From NCBI RefSeq assembly GCF_000247695.1, contig NW_004624747.1, forward strand, positions 14,698,009 through 14,762,008: a DNA stretch of 64,000 bases, in the 5' to 3' direction. The DNA comes from Heterocephalus glaber (lineage: Eukaryota > Chordata > Mammalia > Rodentia > Bathyergidae). Of the stretch, positions 55,040 to 64,000 are shown piece by piece. Each line of letters begins with the position of its first letter. Positions within the stretch are counted from its first letter, which is position 1. The notes beneath the pieces were generated by a model, which was not told where the DNA came from, did no database searches, and saw only the letters and a list, made by a program, of their open reading frames with translations. The translations under genes were made by a program, and so were the position numbers.

Positions 55040-55475
55040 TGTATTACCAACAGTAACTACTATAAAAAATTGCTACAAACTATTTGGCATTAAAAACTAC
55101 AAAAATCCTTTCAAAGTTCTGGAGGACAGAGATTCAAAATCAACATGTTAACAGAGCCAAGCTCTCTCCAAAATCTCTAAAGGAGAATCCTTTCTTGCCC
55201 TTTTCAGAACCGTGTAGTAGCTCCAGTTGCCCCTAGATTTGCGGCTACATCGCAACCCCTGGCTCCATCTTCACATGGCCTTCTCCTGTTCTCTGCCTCA
55301 TCTTCCTAAAAGGACACTTGATATTGGGTTTAAATAACCCAGAATCATCTCATCTTGAGATCCTAATTCTATCTGCAAAATCTCTTTTCCAACTACTGTT
55401 ATATTCACTGATGTCAATGATTTGATGTGGACGTATCTTTCAGAAGGCCACCATTCATCATCTAACATGATTATT
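55040..55475 (-). mobile_element. MaLR LTR (MLT1-like)
   Basis: 'tttcaaagttctggaggaca', 'catcttcacatggccttctc' and 'ctcatcttgagatcctaatt' are antisense MaLR LTR sequence. Diverged. Confidence 0.75.
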
Positions 55476-55519
55476 ATTTCTATCATTAAGGCATAAGCTC
55501 CAATTGCTGACAATTTATA

Positions 55520-55695
55520 TTCAATCAATATTTATGAGGACCAACTATTTGCAATTCTGAAATTTGCTGATTTTTATTTAATTTTCCCAATGACCTTGAG
55601 AAGGTAGATACTGCTCTTTCCATTTTAAAGTTGAAGCAAATGAGGCAAGACAGGTGAGCTAATTTCCCTCAAGTCACAAAACTGGGAATAGAGCA
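55520..55695 (-). repeat. MIR SINE
   Basis: 'gaccttgagaaggtagatac', 'ccattttaaagttgaagcaa' and 'ctcaagtcacaaaactggga' are antisense MIR. Confidence 0.7.
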
Positions 55696-55769
55696 GCATC
55701 CTCAAAGATACCCTGCCCCTCTCAAACATATGGTTGCCACTGTATATAACATACAGCTTAGTATATGCA

Positions 55770-56070
55770 TGCACAAGTCACTCCCCTGCTTGATGCCCTT
55801 TCTTCTGCCCCCACTACCCAGACATAATCACCCTTCAGTTTCCTTCTAGCTGAATGTTACTTCTTCAGAGACCTACTCTGAGTTGTGGTAGACTTTCTTT
55901 CCACAATTTCCAAAGTATCCTCTGCTTTTCAGTCTGCGTCCATCTGTGTTTTCTTCCTCTAAACTATAAACTCCTTGAGGGTAAAAGCGGAGTGTTGCTC
56001 ATTACTGGACCATCACAGCTTAACATGCCAAGTGGGAAGCAAGAGCTCCATAACTACCTATTGAAATGGT
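55770..56070 (+). mobile_element. L2 LINE fragment
   Basis: 'agtcactcccctgcttgatg', 'ctgaatgttacttcttcaga' and 'actataaactccttgagggt' run in L2 3' order. Confidence 0.65.
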
Positions 56071-56294
56071 ATGATGTCTATGATGGTATTGTCATGGACT
56101 TATTCAACCAAAACATATCAGTAGCAAAATACAATGATGGTGGTAGTGGTGACAATGATGATTACTTGTTTGAGACCAACTCCTGCTTTATTGAAGACTG
56201 TTTACCTGCTCCTAGGACTCAAGTAATTGCAAAGTTTCAAGACTGAGTCATTGGCAAAATCTTGGTGCCATTAATAGAGCTCAAGAGAATGAGA
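56071..56294. other. No recognised feature
   Basis: The open frame 55854-56246 (130 codons) spans the L2 and this piece. It is not a gene I recognise. Confidence 0.35.
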
Positions 56295-56500
56295 TGTGTG
56301 GACCAATGCTTACCAAATATTAATGTGCACAAGAGTCAACCAGGAACTTGTTAAAAATGCACATCTTGATTCATTCATTCTGTGGCAAGGCCCAAGATTC
56401 TGCATCTGCAAGCTCACAGGTGATGCTGATGCAGCTGACCCTGGAGCACACCTGAGAATCAAAGTTGCAGCTGATTTGTGTAAGAGGTCAAAGATGAGTT
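56295..56500 (+). mobile_element. MER5A hAT DNA transposon
   Basis: 'caggaacttgttaaaaatgc', 'caagattctgcatctgcaag' and 'cacaggtgatgctgatgcag' follow the MER5A order. Confidence 0.75.
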
Positions 56501-57725
56501 CAATTTAGGAAATGCTGAGTCTGAGTTGCTGAAGCAATTCTCCAATGAATATTTCAGTGAGGCAGTTGTAACACAAGACTTAGAGAGAAAGGCAGGAGGA
56601 GCTCCAGAATCTGACATGGCATATTACACAGGATGCGGGTGAGCTTCTGTATGAGTGAGGGAGAAACAGAGATATTTGGGGATTGTTCACATTTGAGAGA
56701 AGTACAAAGAGGGAAATAGGGATGGAGCTGTCAGAGAGAGAAAAAAACAGGATGGCTCAGTCACAAGACAGTCAATGGCTGCAGAGGACAAAGGCAATGA
56801 GCCAAGAACTTGTTAATGGAATTTATGACCTTGAAGAAAAGGTTTGACTAGAATGTAGGAGTGCTTAGCATATGCTATTGATCCCTGGCCCATGTAACTT
56901 TGGCCCATGTTAATTCACCTGCAGCTGCACCAGGTAACACCCACATGCAGAAGCCTGCCACCTTGGACACTGTGTCTTGTCTGTCCCCCAAACGTGAGCA
57001 ATCTCTCCAGATCCCAAGTAGCCTGCTTATCCTCAAGAAGTCTCAACTCAGTGTTTAGGGGAGTTAACATCCTGGGGGAAATTCTTAAATCCAGTAAGGA
57101 AGTTGCTAGATAAAGATCCTACTCTCTCAGTTTTCTAGGGAGGTAGTTCTGAAGTCTGGTTTCTCAGCATAATTAAGTTCTAGTTGCCCACAATGGTAAT
57201 CAACTCACTAACATGCTTTTATTTTACCAGTTTTTCTCTCTTTCCCATCTTACTTTTCTATTCTCTCCCTTATGTTTCTTGTGATGACCTCCCTAAGAAA
57301 TGATTTGCACCCAAGTCTTTGTCTCATGGTCTGCTTTGGGGAGCATGAAAGTCAGTAACCATATTGCAAGAGTGTAAGTGAGGACAGATACAAGAAACAA
57401 GGACACTGATATGGAAGTGGAGGCATTTTAAAGCAGCCTTGTAAATAGCTCCACATCCACCAGCCCTGGCAAGTTAGGATCAAAACCAGGCAAGTGATCA
57501 GAATCACAAATGTTTCATCAGATGAGGGAAGCCTTTGGGGACAATCCATGAGTGCCCTCATGCACTACCACTGCCATCAATAACACCCATTAAAATACTT
57601 CCTTTGGCCCAGACAAAGAGTAGACATTGTCCCAGGAATTGGGCAAAGCTTGAAGGAGAGGGTAAAGTTTGCCTTGTTTGGTTCCCATCTCTGGAGAATG
57701 TCTCTGGGTGCAGCTGAGGTTGCTG
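56501..57725. other. About 1.2 kb without recognised features
   Basis: No repeat or coding assignment. Faint repeat-like words only. Confidence 0.3.
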
Positions 57726-57729
57726 CTAT

Positions 57730-57810
57730 ATATAACACCAAAGCACAACTAATAAAACTGATTGTAAAGCACTTTGCAGATCCAAAGTGCCACATAAATG
57801 CTAAATAAGA
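57730..57810 (+). repeat. MIR/CORE-SINE-like 3' end
   Basis: 'gattgtaaagcactttgcag' and 'gccacataaatgctaaataa' resemble an old CORE-SINE/MIR tail. Confidence 0.4.
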
Positions 57811-57959
57811 AAATTAATCTTAGCTACAAAGAACTCACGTTGTAAGACTGGAGTGGTTTTGAGACTGTGCCAGAGGAAGGGGGTGTGTGCCATCTCTCAC
57901 TCCCACTCTTTGCCTTCACTCTCCCTCCCACCACTGTGTGCATGCACACTTCTGAGCAG

Positions 57960-58215
57960 CATACAGAGCTTCCACATGCACCACACACACACTCACACAC
58001 ACACCACACCCATACACAGATAACCTATACACACACTGCAACCCAGACCCTTCATCACCATGCATATACACCCAGATGCACATTTGTACACACATATATC
58101 CACAAGTATTCACACACATACATCCACATGACATTTTCCAAGTTCCTCCTCCTTACACATGCAGCCACAGATTCTTCCCCCTGAGAACCACACACACCAA
58201 ACACTCTCACACACA
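57960..58215. repeat. CA-rich imperfect repeat
   Basis: About 250 bp of broken (CA)n/(CACAT)n. It produces His/Thr-rich open frames on plus and Cys/Val/Gly-rich ones on minus, which are artefacts. Confidence 0.85.
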
Positions 58216-58369
58216 GAGTCCCTCCCTCACGTGGCCTTCATATATATTACAGTATCTCAAATAATTGCCTGAAATTTTTTACACCCTCCTTGCATTAAAA
58301 CCCTGCATACAGCCCCTTTGTCACATAACTCCCTCTCACTATGGACCTAGTTTACTTCCCCACCTACTG

Positions 58370-58620
58370 ATGATATATGAGGTCACATGACTTGGCTTGA
58401 CCAACAGAACATTAATAGATGAGGCATGAGAAAGCTTTAGATATGATTGTGTACTTTGGATTTCTCCTTTGGTCTCCAGCAGTCTCTTAGAGGAGAGCAT
58501 GCCTCTCCAGCCTGGGTCCCAGGATGAGCATGAGGAAGATACAAATTGCATGTATGGCCTGAGCTCAGCCCATCTGAGCCCATCCTAGATCATCCACACT
58601 ATGCTTGACCTACAGACCTA
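58370..58620. mobile_element. Old MaLR (MLT1-like) fragment
   Basis: 'ggtcacatgacttggcttga' and 'ccaacagaacattaatagat' resemble the inner part of an old MLT1 LTR. Orientation and edges uncertain. Confidence 0.4.
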
Positions 58621-58639
58621 TGAGGCCAGACTAGAGGTG

Positions 58640-58855
58640 AGAAAACTATAGCCTGTGGACCAAATCCAACCTGTACTGATTTTTGTAAATAAAGATTTAA
58701 TAGCCATGCCTATACATTAATATGTCATCTATGGGTGATTTCATCCCGCAAGAGCAGGGTCGAATAGTGGCAAGTGTAGACATTAGCATGGGTTTTTTTT
58801 TAAAAAGTCTAAAATATATACCATCTAGCCTTTTACAGAAATAGCTTTTTAATCA
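58640..58855 (+). mobile_element. hAT-Charlie-like DNA transposon
   Basis: 'gcctgtggaccaaatccaac', 'ttttgtaaataaagatttaa', 'catctagccttttacagaaa'. The motif order fits an old hAT element family with a 'taaataaagttttatt' core. Inner part partly deleted. Confidence 0.6.
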
Positions 58856-58938
58856 TAGAAATAGATACTACTTGTTGTAAGGCATTGACATTTAAAATGA
58901 TTTGTTACACAGCATTACTGTGACATTAGCTGACTAAT

Positions 58939-59310
58939 TGATATATATATATATACAAACATTTGAGATACTTTCTGACATGCATACATTTTTATTCCCA
59001 CGCATGTATAGATGTGTTTCACATTATAAAGTTAGCCACAAATATCTTCAACATATACGCTTATGCTTTCATAATCTGCATGAACATGTGCCCACATATA
59101 CTTTCATATGTACACAGATCAACATGCAGGCAACATACATACCTCAACACTATATGCAGACCTAAGATAGTTTCACACAAAGACATGCACACAATATTCC
59201 TACAATCACACATGTATTCATCTACATGCCCCTCATCCATTCATACTGCACACATACACTTAAGCCTATACACTCAAACACAAATAAACACATGGGCACA
59301 TGCACACACT
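58939..59310. repeat. (TA)n then ACAT/CA-rich low-complexity sequence
   Basis: 58939-58956 is (TA)n. From about 58960 to 59310 acat- and cac-rich words dominate. No element recognised. Confidence 0.7.
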
Positions 59311-59695
59311 TTTTGATTCCACTTCAGCTTTTCTGTTTGTGTAATGAAGCTTGAATAAGCCAATAAGCCCGATATCGTGCATATAAATTCTCTGAGCTAC
59401 CAAAAACTGTTCCTTCAAATCCAGGTCTCAGTGAACTTGGGACCTCAACCCTCCCCAGGAAGGAGTAAATAGGATACCAGAGAACTTGCACACAGTGGGA
59501 GCTGTGACTCCAGTTGCAGATGTTGCTGAGAAAGGAAAACAAAAGATGTATTAACACAAAGTGGGGAGACTTCCTGTTGCACAGAATGACTTCACGGTCT
59601 TCCCCAGCAATCCTCTGTCCCCAGATTTTCCTCCTCTGGGCACCTTTAGCTCCATTTGTGTGCCTCTTGTCTTCATTGCCACACCACCCTACAGA
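59311..59695. other. No recognised feature
   Basis: Unassigned. Confidence 0.35.
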
Positions 59696-59699
59696 AGCT

Positions 59700-59900
59700 C
59701 TGAAAATATAATCTTATACTAGTGAATAGGATTCCCATGAATATGTTCCACTAGAAAATAAAGGCTATGAAGTTAGAGATTTCTGTTCATTGTGCCCATT
59801 GCTACCATCCTAGCATACAGAATACTGTCTAGAGCATAGTAAGGAGCCTTAAAAACTGCTGAAAAATGAATGAGTGAGCAAATGAATGAATGAAGATATT
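59700..59900 (+). mobile_element. L2 3' end
   Basis: 'ctagaaaataaaggctatga', 'cagaatactgtctagagcat' and 'gctgaaaaatgaatgagtga' are the L2 terminus with its gaat tail. Confidence 0.65.
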
Positions 59901-59994
59901 GCTTCTGCAGCAGGATTAAAAACACTTGAGGGTGTGGGCTTTATCTCACGTATCATTGTATGTCCTGTAAACTTGTACAACTCACATAAATACA

Positions 59995-60215
59995 GGAAGG
60001 AAACAAGGAAGATGGCAGCAAAAGAGAAGAGTAAATGAAAAGAAGAAAATGTGAAGGAACTAGTGAAAGAAAACATCATAGAGGGAAGGAAAAGAGGAAG
60101 GATGGGGGAAGGAGAGAAGAAAAAGGGAAGGAAAGAAAGAAGAAAGGAAGGAGAGAAAGGAAGGAAGGAAGGGAAAGAGGGAAGGAAGGGAAAAAGAGAG
60201 AGAAAATAAAGACCA
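59995..60215. repeat. GA-rich polypurine tract
   Basis: About 200 bp rich in gaaagga/ggaagg on plus. It makes Lys/Arg/Glu-rich open frames that are artefacts. Confidence 0.85.
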
Positions 60216-60224
60216 AAGTTTGAC

Positions 60225-60440
60225 TTTTTAGCCTATCTCACCAGCTAAGTGACAATAAAAACCTGCCTTAACCTCTCAGATAGTTGGTAATTTTCTTCTG
60301 CAAAATGAGAATAATGGTAGTTACAAATACAGGATTTTTTTTCTAAAGATAAAATGAGATGATGTAGACAAAGATCCACACAGTGCATGGAGCAGAGTGA
60401 GTGCTGAGTAAACAGTAGTTGCTATGAGGTTGTTATGAAG
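60225..60440 (+). repeat. MIR SINE
   Basis: 'cagctaagtgacaataaaaa', 'ctgcaaaatgagaataatgg' and 'gagtgctgagtaaacagtag' cover MIR. Confidence 0.75.
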
Positions 60441-60564
60441 ATAACTGTGGGAAAGATGAAATCTGGCTAATTTCCAACCAGCCTCTTCCTAAGACTATTC
60501 TGTGGCACCCACCACCCACCAGGAAGAATGGCCTCATTTCTCTTATGTGGGCAAGTCTTCCAGA

Positions 60565-60660
60565 GCCATGGCTCTTAACCGTGTCTGTGCACTAGAATCT
60601 CCTGGGGAGCTTTTAAAAATCCTGATGCTCAAGCTACACTGGACCAGAGTCCACAACACT
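60565..60660 (+). mobile_element. MER5A fragment
   Basis: 'gtgcactagaatctcctggg' and 'gagcttttaaaaatcctgat' are the MER5A 5' half. Confidence 0.7.
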
Positions 60661-61190
60661 TAGGAAAGGCTCAGAAGACACTAGCCATTGCCTTCTGTGA
60701 TTCCGTGATTAACACAGCAACAGGTTCTCTTGTCGTCTTCCCAAAAGCTGTAGAGGCAGAAGAGGTTTCTTCCATCAGCCTCCTTTGGCACCCCATGCTA
60801 CTCCTCACAAACCCACACTGGTTTAAATAAAATATAGTGCCAGTCTCAACTCTGTTTGTTAAGCACAAACATGAAGTAAAACATCAGATTTTACACGGAT
60901 GGAGTGCCGCCAGCTGAGCTCAGACAGGAATACGGATGCTCCTTGCAAAAAGGAACACCCTGAAAATTCCAACTAGGAAAGGCTGAGATGCTGGAGTCTT
61001 TCATTGGTCAGAGCAGTGAGGGAAGGGAGGGAGGGCTCTGCCTGGAATAGGGAAGGTGGAATTCAGACTCTCGGTCTCCTTCAGCTCCAATGACCTTGTT
61101 TCTACTCTGCAGTGGAAGCCAGACTGGAGGCCTGGTGTGAGAGACACGGGCCTAGAGTCCTGACCACCAGGCTAGCAGGACAATTGAATC
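60661..61190. other. No recognised feature
   Basis: Unassigned, moderately GC-rich. Confidence 0.35.
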
Positions 61191-61194
61191 ACGT

Positions 61195-61395
61195 GTGGTT
61201 ATGGAGTCAACCAGACCTAGGTTCAAATGCCAGTCATCTAGTTTTTAGCTGAGAGGCCTTGGGTAAGTCACTTCACCTCTCAGGACTCCAGAATCTCATC
61301 TGTAAAATCAGCATAACCAGACCCTTCTTGTTATGAAGGTTGGTTTGTAAAGTGCTTGTCACATAGAAAGCACTGAGTAACTGACCCTAATTCTT
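61195..61395 (+). repeat. MIR SINE, nearly full length
   Basis: 'tggttatggagtcaaccaga', 'cctaggttcaaatgccagtc', 'gccttgggtaagtcacttca', 'atctgtaaaatcagcataac' and 'gcacatagaaagcactgagt'-like end. Confidence 0.88.
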
Positions 61396-61860
61396 CACTC
61401 CACAACTCTCAACATTTATGGATATTTTTGTTAAATAGGTGGAGGACCCGGATGTCTCTGTCACACATATTGTCTTATTTAAGTTTTTTCCCCTTTCCTT
61501 CCCTTTTTTTGATGTAACATTTTTTTACGACCACATGTTCATTCAGCTGTTTCTCATCAACTTTGTTTTGTTCCAAAATCAACACATACACACAAAACAA
61601 TTTTAATGAAAAGAGAATTTCTTTGTTTCCCTTCAAGTTTCTTTGATGATGGAATTCATGTAAAGCTGTAAATGATGACAATGAATACTATTTAATTTTT
61701 TTAAATATTTCTTTCACCAGAAAAAAAAAGTGTGTGTTGAAAGAATGGGCCACATAATTGGAATTGCCCAGTTCCTTGTTTCAGTGAGTGTTTCACATCT
61801 CAGGCCACAGTTAACCCCTCAAGACCTCCTGATGAGGTTGGTACTATTTGGATTCCACCG
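61396..61860. other. Repeat-poor AT-rich sequence
   Basis: No repeat recognised. A reasonable place to test for non-coding conservation, with no positive evidence here. Confidence 0.3.
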
Positions 61861-61864
61861 TTTT

Positions 61865-62095
61865 TTTCTTTTGAAATAAATCATATTTTTGAAATGTAAC
61901 ACATATTCATAAAAATGCACATACCAACAAGGTCCAGATCTATGGGATGTCCCAAACACACCTGTATAACCAACATCCACATCCAGTCAGCATCCAGATC
62001 CAATCCCTCACATGACCCACCAAGGACAATCACTCTATTAGATTACTTTAGCCTGTTTTGAACTTTATATAAACGGAATCTTACAGTATCATGAT
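61865..62095. mobile_element. L1M fragment
   Basis: 'aacacatattcataaaaatg', 'gaactttatataaacggaat' and 'cttacagtatc' resemble a common old L1M segment. Confidence 0.5.
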
Positions 62096-62097
62096 GA

Positions 62098-62345
62098 ACA
62101 AAAAGATGTCTACAGCCTAATCCCCAGAGTCTCTGAATGTGTTACCTGGTGTGGCAAAAGGGATTTTGCAGGTGTAGCTAAACCAAGCTGAGGACTTTGA
62201 GATGCGAAGATTATCCTGGATTTGGATCCCACTTTTAAAGAGGTGCCCCTGACTGCTTGAGTCTAAGGTCAAAGGTCACACATCACTGATGAGACTAGAA
62301 TTTGAACCCAGGCAGAATCTGGAATCTACACCTTGAAGCAAGTAG
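62098..62345 (+). mobile_element. MaLR-like LTR fragment
   Basis: 'tgaatgtgttacctggtgtg', 'gcaaaagggattttgcaggt' and 'gaagattatcctggatttgg' are the 5' half of an MLT1-type LTR. Confidence 0.65.
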
Positions 62346-62960
62346 TAGCACTAGGACTCTGAGAGATTTACCCATGATCTGCCAGGCCAAAGGCCAGAGC
62401 GGGGTTTAGGGGAGCATGGTGCTTCCTGCTGAACTGACACACAGGAGGCACTTTGGTGGACACTGATGCTGCAGTCTCTGCTGACAATGACCTCTTCTCA
62501 GTCTTTCCCGATGCCAGCTCCAGGACCGTAGCTCCAGGACTTGATCACCAGGGGGGCTCAGTGGCTCCTAGGCATTACTTGCTGTCCCCAAGCCCCTGAG
62601 GGACAGGAAATGCCATCAGACACTTGATACACCTGAAGGAAGACTGGTCTCTAGGATCCTCTGTATTTGCTTCAGACAGCACTAACCAAGCAGAAGGAAT
62701 GTCAGGCGGGTTTTATGCAGGGCATATCAACTGTGGAACAGCTTAGCAGAAAGGGAGGTCTGGACATATAGCTGCCTGGGAAGGTCCCCTCTGAGCCAAA
62801 AGGATAGCAACCATCCCTTCTCTTCCAGAGAGGCCAGGTAAACCTAACCTGACCACAGGGGTGAAGGCAAAACCATGTTCACTGAGGCCAAACTGGACTT
62901 AGAGTACTTTACAAACTCTCCATGTTCCTAAGATGGAAAAATAATGTAACACCTAAAGCA
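62346..62960. other. No recognised feature
   Basis: GC-richer unassigned sequence. No exon or repeat that I can support. Confidence 0.3.
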
Positions 62961-62964
62961 ACTG

Positions 62965-63130
62965 TTGGTGGCCTTTGTTAAACACCAGGCACTAGGCACA
63001 GTGCTAGGCACTACTACAGTTAATCTATAATCCTCACCATAGTCAGACATAAGCCATTCACAGGCCCCCTTTCAAGAAGAAGAATGGAAGTCAGAAAGGA
63101 CTGCCCTGAGTCACACAGCTAGGTCTGGGA
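62965..63130 (-). repeat. MIR SINE
   Basis: 'cagtgctaggcactactaca', 'gttaatctataatcctcacc' and 'gagtcacacagctaggtctg' are antisense MIR. Confidence 0.8.
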
Positions 63131-63568
63131 GCCACTGCTTTCTGATCCCAGAGATGGACTGCAACCCACTACAGTTTAGACCTTCCAGAGGGGAGAAGTT
63201 TCTCGTCCCAGCTACCCTCCAAATCAATACCCAGCTGAGACCACAGATCCAACATACAAACACCAGACTCATCTCATGCACCATCAGGCCCACTTTGCAG
63301 CTAATAATGGGCAGATAAAAGATGAGTCACTAAGCCACAGTGAACAGTATAATTGTCAGAAGTATGGAAGGAGACAGTGGCTCATTGCCTTTCATAGTTG
63401 TTTCTTCCTTTTCTTCTTGACCTAAAGGTAAAGTCTAATGGTCTAAGGCAGTCCCAGTACCTTTCCAGGGATTGGACTGGGAATAGTTTCTGACCAATGG
63501 CTTCTGGAAAATATTTCCTTGCTTTTAAAGAGACATAATGAAGAGGCCTCTCATCTTCCCTGGAATCT
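63131..63568. other. No recognised feature
   Basis: Unassigned. Confidence 0.35.
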
Positions 63569-63570
63569 AG

Positions 63571-63572
<2 letters not shown>

Positions 63573-63615
<43 letters not shown>
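63573..63615. repeat. (GATA)n tetranucleotide microsatellite
   Basis: About 10-11 perfect GATA units. It produces an artefactual Ile-Tyr-Leu-Ser repeat frame on minus. Confidence 0.97.
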
Positions 63616-63697
63616 CATGACATCTGGAACCACACCTGCCATCTTGTGATCTTGAAAGGAGCCAGATTGGGGGAAATTCCCAAGAGCTCAGAGATAT

Positions 63698-63838
63698 AAA
63701 AAGAAGAAGAAAGAAGGAGAAGGAGGAGGAGGAAGAGGAAGGGGAGGAGGAAGAGAAAGAGAAGGAGAAGGAGGAAGGAAGAGATGAAGGGGAGTGGGGG
63801 AGGGGAAAGGGGGAGAGGAGGGAGGAAGAGGAGGTGAA
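63698..63838. repeat. (GGA)n polypurine tract with a G-quadruplex motif
   Basis: About 140 bp almost purely purine on plus. Within it, 63789-63813 has four G-runs of 4, 5, 4 and 5 separated by loops AGT, A and AAA, a strong intramolecular quadruplex pattern. Confidence 0.92.
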
Positions 63839-63874
63839 ATAAAATCCAAGTTAGATGTCACTGTTGAAATGCTG

Positions 63875-64000
63875 ATTAAGTTTTAGCTATTACAAACTGC
63901 GCTGCTATGAACATGGGTGCACATATATCACTGTGGTATGATTCTTTTAATTCTTTAGGGAAGATCCCCAGCAGTGGAATAGCAGGGTCAAATGGAACTT
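63875..64000 (-). mobile_element. L1 ORF2 3' end, antisense, continues past the window
   Basis: 'aaactgcgctgctatgaaca', 'tgggtgcacatatatcactg' and 'gtggaatagcagggtcaaat' are the reverse complement of L1 ORF2 3' coding sequence. Confidence 0.8.

Noticed and set aside
57960..58215. Possible CRISPR-like or tandem spaced repeat
   Set aside because: An imperfect CA-rich low-complexity run with no constant repeat unit or spacers, in a eukaryotic repeat context.
63382..63642. Minus-strand frame with repeated Ile-Tyr-Leu-Ser
   Set aside because: Produced by the (GATA)n microsatellite.

Overview
The window looks like about 64 kb of gene-poor nuclear DNA from a non-muroid rodent. I found no intact protein-coding gene, no rRNA gene and no true tRNA gene. 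Almost every supportable feature is an interspersed repeat, a retrocopy or a simple repeat. Host inference: there are at least eight copies of a tRNA-Ala-like ID SINE of the type 'ggggatttagctcag ... ggttcgatccccggtacc', several with clean target-site duplications. There are also dimeric 7SL/ID elements (B1-dID), which are known from squirrel-, dormouse- and beaver-related rodents. The ID type differs from what I recall of squirrel, kangaroo-rat and guinea-pig IDs, so a beaver-like (Castor) genome is my best guess. That guess rests on recall, not on a search.

Layout. 0-4 kb: one ID, head-to-tail L2 fragments and a candidate 76-nt exon. 4-16 kb: L1M, L2 and MIR fragments, B1-dID, MaLR LTRs and several IDs. 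16-23 kb: a 3'-UTR retrocopy with a perfect 15-bp duplication, microsatellites, a GATA-motif cluster, a polypurine tract, and an ERV1 (MER34-like) LTR carrying an 81-bp hAT-type MITE. 23-31 kb: long decayed L1 ORF2 stretches carrying later insertions (a MaLR LTR, IDs and an opposite-strand L1 3' end). 32.7-34.7 kb: a minus-strand MaLR provirus (LTR-internal-LTR). 37-43 kb: an L1M 3' end, MaLR LTRs and a repeat-like block with paired CCAAT boxes. 44.4-46.7 kb: a processed pseudogene of DENND10 (FAM45). 47-53 kb: MIR, L2, MER5 and B1-dID. 53.5-54.1 kb: a CpG-enriched patch with two RFX X-box-like motifs and a consensus splice donor, the best candidate for a real promoter or first exon. 54-64 kb: MaLR, MER5, hAT and MIR fragments, CA-, GA- and GATA-repeats, a G-quadruplex motif and the start of a minus-strand L1.

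The biology readable here is mainly a record of retrotransposition. L1-type machinery inserted IDs, B1-dIDs and two mRNA retrocopies, shown by duplications and A-tails. LTR and DNA transposons nested into each other. I saw no undescribed gene system. The items most worth checking are the X-box/CpG patch, the nested hAT MITE, the unidentified 3'-UTR retrocopy and the G-quadruplex motif. Repeat family names come from remembered consensus sequences, and their edges are approximate unless target-site duplications are given.
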